Positions 15,701 to 23,478 of a stretch of DNA of 64,000 nt are shown piece by piece. Source of the DNA: Bacillus sp. AFS006103 (GTDB lineage: Bacteria > Bacillota > Bacilli > Bacillales > Cytobacillaceae); contig NTXX01000077.1 of assembly GCA_002559145.1 (NCBI GenBank), positions 1 to 64,000 of the forward strand. Reading direction: 5' to 3'. A program made the position numbers and the translations under genes. The notes beneath the pieces were generated by a model. It was not told the DNA's origin, did no database searches, and was given only the letters and a program-made list of their open reading frames with translations. How positions within the stretch are numbered: position 1 is the stretch's first letter; every line of letters begins with the position of its first letter.

Positions 15701-16380
15701 TGATGGACAGCATGCAAAACCGCCTGAATCAAGAAGCAGAAGAATTGGTTTATTACATTAAACAAAGAGTTTTCCTGCGCTTTGGGGATTTCTTTAGGGA
15801 GTCATTTAATCCCGCCACACTAAAGGATGACGGGCGGAATTTGAAAAATGTACTATTAGCGGCACTGGATGAATTTCTTGAAAGCCTGGGATTCGATTTT
15901 GCTCAGGAAATGAGAGCAACAACTGTCCGGCTCGAGCGATTTGCTGAAAAGCAATTGGCAGATTACCAATCAGGTCTGATCCGGAATTTACTAGAAATCA
16001 ATCAAGACCTATCCTTTTCAGTCTTTGAAGTAAACCATCAACAATCAATCGAATTTCCTATTGCCTTTAAAGATATGAATAAACAGCTATTTACGAAAGC
16101 CCTATCATACTTTAAAAATCCAAAATCATTTTTTGAGAAAAATGAAAAGAAATTCATGAGTGATGAACTGTATCAAGTGCTTAATATACCCGTGGATGAA
16201 TATTTAACGCATGAAGCTCAGCGTTTAAAAACACATTATTCAGATGAAATCGCAAAGGAATTCAACCGCTTACTAGAAGAAATGAATGAACAGGTGGATA
16301 ATTTTTATTTAAGCCACCTCTCAGCCTTAGATGGAGGAATTTCCATTGAATATTTAAGAAATATACAAAAAAACTTGTAA
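12724..16380 (+). CDS. dynA: Bacterial dynamin-like protein, tandem two-GTPase form
   Basis: 1218 residues, formed of two fused dynamin units as in B. subtilis DynA (YpbR). P-loops: GHFSAGKST near residue 56 and GAFSAGKSS near 646; switch DTPG motifs follow in MDTPGIDSADD and VDTPGADSINA, and NQID and NAID G4 motifs are seen. Each GTPase head is followed by long helical stalk/paddle regions. DynA tethers and fuses membranes and protects against phage and pore-forming stress in B. subtilis. Gene order bpsA-bpsB-dynA is as in B. subtilis. The preceding small transcription unit separates it from bpsB. From memory B. subtilis ypbR has been listed as Fur-controlled, in line with the boxes at 12405-12458, but a terminator intervenes here. 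Confidence 0.96.
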   Translation: MVKTADQKADIQTLKTKIVSIYEYLSKQADYDHAEKVKQLAIKLKDREFMIAFCGHFSAGKSTMINQLVGENLLPASPIPTSANLVKVKAGEEYAKVFFKNEKPRIYLAPYNYEIVKNYCKDGDQIEEIEISHSDTGLPANTVIMDTPGIDSADDAHRIATESALHLADIILYVMDYNHVQAELNFLFTKELTQAGKEVYLVINQIDKHNEEELSFIEFQSSVVDSFASWGVKPARIFYTSLKNEDQPFNQFKDLKQFIAEKLESKDQLLVPSIFHSLKKITQDHLAHSNKQDEIELSPILEILNELSEEERRELSNASRELEGNLTTLKEGAAVTEKEFDHQIAQILKNAYLMPFQTRELAERYLESCQPEYKVGFLFSKQKTLDEKKLRLESFHHDILDKTKSQLEWHIREFLLRILKETGLNARELQSLAQSYSIDVQANLLSETVKSGARVSGEYVLHYTEDVANEIKKIARQNLALFKEEFLEALRQQTAQLIEQYEQDKTKNGRYIDALTVLTNYQNKAKLKETKIEELLTKDEIFQEDLHHLFSQDEKEYEVVRTQEKMSENGRSMNRNSLKIDDVNMPSFNELKLPSSGDHLEQTVERLQKTSSLIQDLPGFRKLSKDLVDKAERLENKGFTVALFGAFSAGKSSFANALMGAKILPVSPNPTTAAINKIKPVTETHPHGTVLVKFKEAAAMLEDVNRSLRVFELQAEDFEGAAKKINEMILQDGQDGGVLEKTHFAFLQAFTRGYQAFGNLLGTILETDVSEFTEFVANEEKSCYVEWIELYYDCELTKKGITLVDTPGADSINARHTGVAFDYIKNSDACFFVTYYNHAFSKADREFLIQLGRVKESFQMDKLFFIINAIDLAENEDEKDTVLDYVEEQLGKYGIRNPHLYPVSSLQALKEKVTQNPHSESGMANFEQAFYHFITNELTEMAITSAEKEITRVYDLIDKLIKSSLEDQSVKEKKRDTIEKQKARILVLLQGQMMDSMQNRLNQEAEELVYYIKQRVFLRFGDFFRESFNPATLKDDGRNLKNVLLAALDEFLESLGFDFAQEMRATTVRLERFAEKQLADYQSGLIRNLLEINQDLSFSVFEVNHQQSIEFPIAFKDMNKQLFTKALSYFKNPKSFFEKNEKKFMSDELYQVLNIPVDEYLTHEAQRLKTHYSDEIAKEFNRLLEEMNEQVDNFYLSHLSALDGGISIEYLRNIQKNL

Positions 16381-16410
16381 GGTATTATTCAAGGACAAGG
16401 AGGAAGCTTC

Positions 16411-17238
16411 GTGAAGTTTGTTAAAGACAAGGAATGGCTAGTTAAATGCTTAAACGAGAGCAAGGTTAGGGTTGTCGATTGCCGATTTTCATTAGCTGAG
16501 CCGGAAAAAGGGAGTCAAGACTATAATAAGGGCCATCTTCCAGGCGCAGTTTTCTTTGATTTAGCAAGAGATTTGTCAAGTCCGATTCAAGTCCATGGCG
16601 GTCGGCATCCATTGCCATTGGTAGAGGACTTAATAAAAAAAATAGAAGCTGCAGGTATTGATGAAAACACTGTAGTTGTCGCCTATGATAACGGGGAAGG
16701 TGCGTATGCAGCCCGTTTATGGTGGCTGCTTCAGTACCTTGGTCATGACAATGTTTATGTACTTGATGGGGGATTTAATGGGTGGGCAGCGGCAAATTAT
16801 CCAATAACCCAAGTTATTCCTTCATTTGATAAGACAGAATTCCGATACATCATTAAGCCAGAATTACTGGCAACCACAATAGAAGTAAAAGATATAGTTG
16901 AAAAAAAGCCAGAAGAGAAGATCTTAATCGATTCCAGAGAACCAAAAAGGTACCTGGGTTTAGAAGAACCGATTGATAAAAAAGCTGGGCATATTCCCGG
17001 TGCCATAAATAAACCCTGGATGGAAGGGTTTATTGAGAGTCGATATAAAAATACAGAAAAACAGAAGCAAAGGTTTTCAGACATCGATCCGAATAAAGAG
17101 ATTATTGTTTACTGTGGTTCAGGGGTTACTGCAACTCCTAATTACCTTGCATTAAAAGAAGCTGGTTATGAAAAAGTAAAACTCTATGTCGGGAGCTTCA
17201 GTGATTGGATCTCCTATGAGGATCATAAAATAGAATAA
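16411..17238 (+). CDS. Sulfurtransferase with two rhodanese domains
   Basis: 275 residues, two tandem rhodanese domains (about 5-130 and 150-270) as in thiosulfate or 3-mercaptopyruvate sulfurtransferases. The catalytic Cys is in the second domain, IVYCGSGVTATPNY (about 234); the first domain has lost it (VVAYDNGEGAYAARLWW), which is normal. The active loop CGSGVTA is the mercaptopyruvate sulfurtransferase type rather than CRKGVT. GTG start with AAGGAGGAAG upstream. It follows dynA by 30 nt and could share its transcript. The physiological sulfur acceptor is unknown. Confidence 0.92.
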   Translation: MKFVKDKEWLVKCLNESKVRVVDCRFSLAEPEKGSQDYNKGHLPGAVFFDLARDLSSPIQVHGGRHPLPLVEDLIKKIEAAGIDENTVVVAYDNGEGAYAARLWWLLQYLGHDNVYVLDGGFNGWAAANYPITQVIPSFDKTEFRYIIKPELLATTIEVKDIVEKKPEEKILIDSREPKRYLGLEEPIDKKAGHIPGAINKPWMEGFIESRYKNTEKQKQRFSDIDPNKEIIVYCGSGVTATPNYLALKEAGYEKVKLYVGSFSDWISYEDHKIE

Positions 17239-17309
17239 TCTTTCAGGCCAACTTATGTTATAATAGAAATCGTGTTGTTTTAAAACGACACAAAATAAGG
17301 AGGTCAATA

Positions 17310-18203
17310 ATGACGAATCAAAAGCCTTCACTTATGCTTGTTGATGGAATGGCCTTGCTATTTCGTGCATTCTACGCTACTGCAGTTACAGGACAATTTA
17401 TGATAAATTCAAATGGAACACCGACAAATGGAATACATGGCTTTGTTAAGCATTTATTCACGGCGGTTTCTTCATTTAAACCCTCACACCTCGCCGTTTG
17501 TTGGGATATGGGCAGTAAGACCTTTCGTACGGAATTATTTTCGGATTATAAAGGCAATCGCGGTGAAGCACCGATCGAGCTGATCCCGCAATTTGATCTA
17601 GTCAAAGAAGTGGTCGCATCTTTTGATATTCCCAATATTGGATTAGCAGGCTATGAAGCAGATGATTGCATTGGAACGATCGCCAATCAATCGAAAGACT
17701 TTGCCCATGTGTCGATCCTGACGGGTGATCAGGATATGTTGCAACTGCTTGATGAAAGTATTTCTGTTATTTTATTAAAAAAGGGATATGGTAACTACTT
17801 GGTGCATACACCTGAGACCTTTTTTGAAGATAAAGGAATTACACCCAAACAAATGATTGATTTAAAAGCCCTCATGGGGGACACAAGCGATAATTATCCC
17901 GGCGTTAAAGGGATTGGGGAAAAGACAGCACTTAAGCTCCTACAGGAGTTTGAACATGTTGAAGGGATTATCTCTAATTTAGATCGATTGTCCAAGTCAA
18001 ATAAGACTAAGATCGAGCAAGATTTAGAAATGCTCCATTTGTCGAGGCTGCTTGCCGAGATAAAATGCGATGTTCCCGTAAGTTGTGCATTAGATGATGC
18101 CAGCCTGCGAATTGAAAAAGAAAAAGCAGTAAATAAGTTAATGGAATTAGAGCTCCGTGGATTGCAGAGGCTCCTGCCAATAGACGAAATGTTTGTTTCA
18201 TAA
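17310..18203 (+). CDS. ypcP: 5'-3' exonuclease (FEN/Pol I 5'-nuclease family)
   Basis: 297 residues, the stand-alone 5'-nuclease related to the N-terminal domain of DNA polymerase I (B. subtilis YpcP/FenA). Acidic metal-binding residues are visible in LVDGMALLFRAF, AGYEADDCIGTIA and LTGDQDMLQL. The helix-hairpin-helix YPGVKGIGEKTALKLL near residue 195 binds the DNA backbone. It processes flap or RNA-primed structures during replication and repair. TAAGGAGG precedes the ATG. It ends at a strong terminator that starts at its stop codon. Confidence 0.95.
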   Translation: MTNQKPSLMLVDGMALLFRAFYATAVTGQFMINSNGTPTNGIHGFVKHLFTAVSSFKPSHLAVCWDMGSKTFRTELFSDYKGNRGEAPIELIPQFDLVKEVVASFDIPNIGLAGYEADDCIGTIANQSKDFAHVSILTGDQDMLQLLDESISVILLKKGYGNYLVHTPETFFEDKGITPKQMIDLKALMGDTSDNYPGVKGIGEKTALKLLQEFEHVEGIISNLDRLSKSNKTKIEQDLEMLHLSRLLAEIKCDVPVSCALDDASLRIEKEKAVNKLMELELRGLQRLLPIDEMFVS

Positions 18204-18241
18204 AAAATGAGGTTGTCCACTTGAGACAACCTCATTTTTTA
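18203..18241 (+). terminator. Terminator after ypcP
   Basis: 15-bp stem AAAAATGAGGTTGTC/GACAACCTCATTTTT with a 6-nt loop and following T. It starts at the stop codon. Confidence 0.9.
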
Positions 18242-18332
18242 TGGTTATACATACAAGAATTCTTGTCTCAATAATAATATGATATAAAAAAGCCAAGTTC
18301 ACAAAGGGGGAACTACATTCGAAAAGTATATA

Positions 18333-19058
18333 TTGGATCACCAACCTATAGGGAAGGGTGCGACAAGCCTGGTCTTTTTTGGTCTGAATGAACAAAAAAA
18401 GCAGGTAGTAATAAAAAAGGTTGAAAGCAAAAAAGAAGCAGAACAAGAGAGCAATCTACTAAAAAGCATACCCATTCATAAACATATCATTACCTTTGTA
18501 GATTTTTTCGAGGAGGAACAAACAGGGGATATTGTATTAGAATATCACCCTGGCGGAAGACTTGGTTATTATAAAAAAGGAATCATCCACGATCAACAAT
18601 GTGCTGTTCAAATAACAATGAGTATCCTTGAAGGATTAAAGGTAATCCACCAACATGGCATTCTCCATTGTGATATTACTCCACATAACATTTTAATTTG
18701 TAATAATGACCCGAAAACAGTCAAAATCATTGATTTCGGTTCTTCTGTCCGCACAAATGACTCGGGTGAATATATAGGAAATCATCGAGGGGCAACAAGA
18801 TGGTATCGACCACCGGAGCTTAAGAAACAAAATCACATCTTTTCTGCCAACTTAACCTATAGTTCAGATTTATATAGTGCTGCATGTGTATGTTTGTACC
18901 TGTTAACAGGTTTTGCACCCATTCGAAAAATACAAGCGTGCAAACAGATTCCCAATCAGAAATTACAAAAAGTTATGAGGAAAGCAACAAGAAAGAATAA
19001 ACTCAAACGTTTTCAATCGGCACAAGAGTTTATTGATGCACTCCTTCCATTTGTCTAA
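18333..19058 (+). CDS. Small soluble Hanks-type Ser/Thr protein kinase
   Basis: 241 residues from the TTG at 18333, a bare kinase domain with no membrane anchor or PASTA repeats. All catalytic motifs are present: glycine loop IGKGATSLVF (about 6-15), Lys in VVIKKVES, HCDITPHNIL catalytic loop (about 111), IIDFGSS (DFG, about 134) and YRPPEL (APE-like). It should be active. The start is odd: the only canonical in-frame start is this TTG, which has no ribosome site nearby, whereas AAAGGGGGA at 18304-18311 points to codon TTC at 18318. It heads a run of kinase-like and ATP-grasp genes with spore-coat links; the substrate is unknown. Confidence 0.85.
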   Translation: MDHQPIGKGATSLVFFGLNEQKKQVVIKKVESKKEAEQESNLLKSIPIHKHIITFVDFFEEEQTGDIVLEYHPGGRLGYYKKGIIHDQQCAVQITMSILEGLKVIHQHGILHCDITPHNILICNNDPKTVKIIDFGSSVRTNDSGEYIGNHRGATRWYRPPELKKQNHIFSANLTYSSDLYSAACVCLYLLTGFAPIRKIQACKQIPNQKLQKVMRKATRKNKLKRFQSAQEFIDALLPFV

Positions 19059-19124
19059 TATGTAGGTCTCCGGAAATGTTTTAACAAGGTAGAAAAAAAA
19101 TTTCAAAAAAGGAGATAATGCCAG

Positions 19125-19709
19125 ATGAATGATTTTACCCAAATTGTCGTTATGCCGGGGAAACCAGTTCAGGTTCAAATCAATCCAACCGACTATCCCC
19201 TGATTGGAAAAGGATTGCAAGGAGCAGTGTTTAAACTATCCGATGACCGCTGTGTGAAAATTTATTCGAAACAAATTTATTGCCTTCGAGAGAAGCAGGT
19301 ATTACAACAAATCGGTGAAAAAACAGCCATTTTACCGGAGGTTTATGAAGCGGGAGAAAATTATATTCTTATGGAATACCTTACCGGGCCATCCTTGCAA
19401 GAATATCTTGAAAAATCCACGGGAATTTCCGAAGAGTTAACAATTGAAATTATTAATTTAATTAAAGAAATTAGAAGTTTACAGTTTATGAGAATTGATT
19501 TCTCCTTAAGACATGCGATCTATGATAAAAATGGAAAGTTGAAAATCATCGATCATGTTAATTCTTTTAAAATTCACAGGTCGTTTCCAAAACGACTTTT
19601 CAAAGACTTAAAACAATTAGGTCTATTAGCAACCTTTTTAGAGCATGTAAAAATTCAAGAACCAGACATCTATGAACAATGGAAAAAATCGTTGAAAATA
19701 AAAGACTAA
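19125..19709 (+). CDS. Degenerate protein kinase-like protein (YrzF-like)
   Basis: 194 residues, half to two thirds of a kinase domain. The N lobe is recognisable: YPLIGKGLQGAVFKLSDDRCVKIY, with the Lys expected to bind ATP, and a hinge-like YILMEYLTGPSLQEYL. The catalytic loop is altered (MRIDFSLRHAIYD in place of HRDxxxxN) and DFG is IDHVNS, and the C lobe is truncated. It resembles B. subtilis YrzF, a putative kinase of unknown role. GGAG lies 12 nt before the ATG, further than usual. It lies 66 nt after the active kinase and before the coat-type ATP-grasp genes, so a pseudokinase partner is possible but unproven. Confidence 0.75.
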   Translation: MNDFTQIVVMPGKPVQVQINPTDYPLIGKGLQGAVFKLSDDRCVKIYSKQIYCLREKQVLQQIGEKTAILPEVYEAGENYILMEYLTGPSLQEYLEKSTGISEELTIEIINLIKEIRSLQFMRIDFSLRHAIYDKNGKLKIIDHVNSFKIHRSFPKRLFKDLKQLGLLATFLEHVKIQEPDIYEQWKKSLKIKD

Positions 19710-19760
19710 CATCAACAAAAAAATAATAAATGACCTGAAATGATTGAGGGTGACAGATAA

Positions 19761-22094
19761 ATGGATGATAAGTCTATTGGTATTATTTTACCAAATCGGC
19801 AATGGAATAGGCTTGCCCAAGAGGAATTAACCGAGGATGATGCCTTTGTTTTCCAATATGCTATAGCGGGCGAAGAGTTGAATTTGGACATACTATTTTT
19901 TAATATAGAAGAATTACAGGTAAACGAACGTAAGGGAAATGCAATGATGATTATAGATGAGGAGATAGTTTTACTAGGTTTCATAGAAATTCCTTCAGTA
20001 ATCTATAATCCCTCAAATTATCATCGAAAGAAAAACAATCGGACAATCTTTGAACTTGCACAGCAAACAGGTATTACGCTTATTAATGAAAAGACTAATA
20101 TTAAGAATAAGCATTTCCTGGATTTGATGGCAACACATCCTGCCCTAAAGGATGTTAATTTAGTTACGAGGAATCAAAATCCGACATCTTTCAGTTTTTA
20201 CATTTTAGGACAAAAACATTGTAACCATCAATGGGATACGCCGATCATTTATGCAAAGAAGGATGACGAAGTATTACCCTTTAAGGAAGCCTATTTGCTA
20301 CTAACTAATAATCTTTTAATGCTAGAGGAAACGCAAGAATACCTTTTTGAAGTAAGTCACCAAATTTTAGAGATTCTCCATTATTATTATCCAAGAATCT
20401 ATGAAATTGGTCTTCAGTTTGTGTTGATGGAAAATGGTGAAATTAGAATTAAGTCCACATGTCCTATCCTCACCCTAGTGAAAGACATAAGTTTTAGCAA
20501 TCAAAAAGTAGCTGGCACGATTCTTAAGTGGCCGATTGAGCTCGCTAAAGAAATCATGGACTTGAACAATGATGATCAAACCATGCACACGAATATTGGG
20601 GAAACTGAAGCAAACGTTCAGGAAAGCAATCTAGAATTACACCATGATAATATTACCCCGTTTGTCAAAAAATCAAGTCCCCATTTTGAAAATGTTTGGG
20701 TGGAATTTAAGGTTTTTCATGATAATGAAATGAAAATGAAATTACCGGATCGACTTACCGAGAAGTGGAGGGAACAACCTGAAATTGTAAAATTTGGGGT
20801 GAATGAAGAGACCTGTCACTTTGAAATTTACGAAGACGCAATTCCGCTAAGACATAATTCCTATCAGAATCCAGTGGAACTGTTTGTTTCTGACGCTTTG
20901 GTAAAACTTATGCATCTCCCTGTGGATCTGGTATATCAAATCCAATTTTCAGAGAGAAAGGCAATTATTGGTCCAACCATCGGCTTTCTGCTAGGTGAAA
21001 AAAATCATGTCTATAATTTAGATTATATGGAGAAATTCAATGATCGTTTTGGGGAATACCATCGTTATGGCGGAGTAACAATCGCCTTTTCAGCAAGTTC
21101 AGTCGATTGGGAAAAGAGAATTGCCTATGGGATGATCTATGACCCAGTAAAAAAACATTGGCGCTATGATTCTACCCCCATCCCCTCTACCATCTACCGT
21201 CGAAATTTCCATCAAAAGAAAGATGATATTCGACAACTTGTGGAATTAACCGATAATCATTTATTTAATTCCTACCACTTCAAAAAATCAGATCTTTATT
21301 TACTAAAAAACAACCCGGAACTTAAGCAGCACTTACCGGCAACTATCCTTTTAGATACCATGGAAGAATTAATCAACTTTGTAATAGAAAATGGGAAGGT
21401 TATTTTAAAGCCTGTTAGCTTATCCAGAGGACGCGGAATTTTTATAGTAGAATTAGATTCTGAAACAGAAGGTTTTAGCTTATTCGATTATCGAAATATG
21501 ATAAAGGTAGAGCACAGACTGAAGGATAAAGAAGAATTACAAGTACTGTTAGAGGAAATGGGAATTTTCGATCAAGAGTATTTATTTCAAACCTATATCC
21601 CGCTCCTAAAGGTAAATAATCGATCCCTTGATGTCAGGGTTGTGATGCAGAAATATAACAAAAGGAAGTGGCAATGCTCAGGAATTGAATGCAGGGTTGC
21701 TCGAGAAGATGAGGAGTTAACCAATATTGCTCGGGGTGGAGAGGCGATGACATTGGAAACAGTCATCAAGAGTTCAACCCAAGGGCTAAACTTTTCGCTT
21801 GTTCACCGGAACATTTTAAACCTTTGCCAAAGGTTTTGCCGGATTATGGATCAAAAAAATGAACATTTCGCTGAATTTGGTATTGATATTGCTTTAGATG
21901 AACATGGCTTCCCGTGGATTTTAGAAGCAAATATATATCCCAGCTTCAAAGGCTTTAAGGCAATGGATTATGACACGTATTTAAAAATCCGGACCCAGCC
22001 GATGTTTTATGCGGTTCAAATTCAAGGGTTCCAAATTCTTGATGAAGATGCGTATGGGAATAAAATTCGGTTCCGTGAAAGAGCATTTTTATAG
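19761..22094 (+). CDS. Double-length YheC/YheD family endospore coat-associated ATP-grasp protein
   Basis: 777 residues, twice the family length. The N-terminal half (about 1-300) looks like a degenerate YheC/D copy: it keeps an initial strand (GIILPNRQW) and PSVIYNPSNYHRK but lacks a readable ATP-grasp core. The C-terminal half (about 320-777) is complete: YRRNFHQKK, the lysine in KVILKPVSLSRGRGIF, then YLFQTYIPLLKVNNRSLDVRVVMQK and the Mg-binding EFGIDIALDEHGFPWILEANIYPS. ATP-grasp enzymes ligate a carboxylate to an amine via an acyl phosphate; YheC/YheD are spore-coat associated with unknown substrate. First of four ATP-grasp genes here. Confidence 0.85.
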   Translation: MDDKSIGIILPNRQWNRLAQEELTEDDAFVFQYAIAGEELNLDILFFNIEELQVNERKGNAMMIIDEEIVLLGFIEIPSVIYNPSNYHRKKNNRTIFELAQQTGITLINEKTNIKNKHFLDLMATHPALKDVNLVTRNQNPTSFSFYILGQKHCNHQWDTPIIYAKKDDEVLPFKEAYLLLTNNLLMLEETQEYLFEVSHQILEILHYYYPRIYEIGLQFVLMENGEIRIKSTCPILTLVKDISFSNQKVAGTILKWPIELAKEIMDLNNDDQTMHTNIGETEANVQESNLELHHDNITPFVKKSSPHFENVWVEFKVFHDNEMKMKLPDRLTEKWREQPEIVKFGVNEETCHFEIYEDAIPLRHNSYQNPVELFVSDALVKLMHLPVDLVYQIQFSERKAIIGPTIGFLLGEKNHVYNLDYMEKFNDRFGEYHRYGGVTIAFSASSVDWEKRIAYGMIYDPVKKHWRYDSTPIPSTIYRRNFHQKKDDIRQLVELTDNHLFNSYHFKKSDLYLLKNNPELKQHLPATILLDTMEELINFVIENGKVILKPVSLSRGRGIFIVELDSETEGFSLFDYRNMIKVEHRLKDKEELQVLLEEMGIFDQEYLFQTYIPLLKVNNRSLDVRVVMQKYNKRKWQCSGIECRVAREDEELTNIARGGEAMTLETVIKSSTQGLNFSLVHRNILNLCQRFCRIMDQKNEHFAEFGIDIALDEHGFPWILEANIYPSFKGFKAMDYDTYLKIRTQPMFYAVQIQGFQILDEDAYGNKIRFRERAFL

Positions 22095-22096
22095 TT

Positions 22097-22146
22097 AGGA
22101 ATGTCCCTTTAGGAACTATTCTTAAAAGGACATTCTATTTTTTATC
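22097..22146. terminator. Shared hairpin between converging ATP-grasp and glycosyltransferase genes
   Basis: Stem GAATGTCC (22099-22106) / GGACATTC (22128-22135) around a 21-nt loop that can pair partly with itself, followed by TATTTTTTA. The right arm touches the stop codon of the minus-strand gene. Confidence 0.6.
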
Positions 22147-23307
22147 GATTACCATTTGGATATACAATTGAAGAATGCGGTTAGAACTCTTCTCCCAAGT
22201 GAAATGCTCCATTACTCGTTCAACACTGTTAAGCCCTAACAATTCCACTTTTTTAGGATTGTTTAAGAGCTGAATGACACAATTGGATAGTTCCACTTCA
22301 ATATTTTGTGGATCTATCAAATACCCCGTTCTCCCATGTTCAATAACTTCTGGCATTCCCCCCATTTTAGTTGCGATAACCGGAACACCACATGCCATTG
22401 CTTCTACATTCACTAATCCAAATGCTTCCTGTCCAATTGAGGGGACTAACACAATCTCTGCAGCCTCAAACCAATGGTGGATTTCCTCATGTGGGATAAA
22501 CGATACAAACCGGACGTGTTCCGGAAAATTCTTTGCTAATTCAAATAATTTGTCAACATAGATGGTTCCTCTTTCTGAACCATAAAACGCACTGCCGGCA
22601 ATAAGTAATAAGGTGTCAGGCACCGCTTTGATAATTGAAGGCATAGCCCGAAGTATCTTATGAATTCCCTTTATTTTTCTTAAACGCCCAACAAATAGAA
22701 TGATTTTCCTACCTGCAAGGTTCATTTGTTTAATAAACTTTTCTTTATTATTTATCTGATTTAATGACCATTTCGATTGGAATTGAGTAGTATCCACCCC
22801 TAAATAATTGACAATGACTTTATTTGCATCACAATCTGTTAGTTTTATTAAATAATCTTTAAGAAAATGGCTGTTGACTATAATTTTATCAGCTTGATGG
22901 AGATTACTAATTAACGCTTCCTTTTCAATATGTGATTTAGAAATAAACATGGTCGAGTGCAGTGATAAGATAATCAGTGCATTTTGAAACTTGTGCCGAA
23001 TGAGGGGAATATATTTTGGGCGATTTTCTATTTGGATGATATCGGGATTGAGTTTTGACAGTTTTGATATGACTTTTGAGAGGTACCTTGTCCAATGTCG
23101 ATAAATAATCCTGACATAAGAAATATTTCCTTGTTTATCAACGGAAGGGAGATCTTTTGTCTTTTTCCCAAAGACTGTGAATTGAATATCGTTTTGAAGA
23201 ACGTTGGTTTGCATCTCTACAACTGTTTCAACGGAACTTGAACGAGATGATGGAATGGGGAAGGAACCAGGGGTTATGATGGCCACTTTTGGTTTTATTT
23301 TCATCAT
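22135..23307 (-). CDS. Family 4 glycosyltransferase (CotSA-like)
   Basis: 390 residues, two Rossmann domains of GT-B fold. The N-terminal acceptor side starts KPKVAIITPGSFPIPS, and the donor side carries ILFVGRLRKIKGIHKILRA (about 200) and the EX7E signature in EAFGLVNVEAMACGVPVIATK (about 297). It transfers a sugar from a nucleotide sugar; the B. subtilis relative CotSA (YtxN) is a spore coat protein. ATG at 23307 with AGAGGTG 6 nt upstream. It is transcribed opposite to the flanking YheC/D genes, inside the same presumed coat cluster. The acceptor could be a coat protein or a peptide made by its neighbours; that is inference. Confidence 0.9.
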   Translation of the reverse strand: MMKIKPKVAIITPGSFPIPSSRSSSVETVVEMQTNVLQNDIQFTVFGKKTKDLPSVDKQGNISYVRIIYRHWTRYLSKVISKLSKLNPDIIQIENRPKYIPLIRHKFQNALIILSLHSTMFISKSHIEKEALISNLHQADKIIVNSHFLKDYLIKLTDCDANKVIVNYLGVDTTQFQSKWSLNQINNKEKFIKQMNLAGRKIILFVGRLRKIKGIHKILRAMPSIIKAVPDTLLLIAGSAFYGSERGTIYVDKLFELAKNFPEHVRFVSFIPHEEIHHWFEAAEIVLVPSIGQEAFGLVNVEAMACGVPVIATKMGGMPEVIEHGRTGYLIDPQNIEVELSNCVIQLLNNPKKVELLGLNSVERVMEHFTWEKSSNRILQLYIQMVIDKK

Positions 23308-23478
23308 ACAAAGCACCTCTTAAAGTAATGTAACTTAGTGTATTCGAATATTTTATGAATGTTTCAAAAAAATTGGAGTATTTATCTCCCCAAATCTATA
23401 ATCCTTGCATTTAATAGTAAGAAGCGGTTTGTTGAGGTCACCTGAACGTAAACCCTATTTATAAGGCGGGGAAATAGC

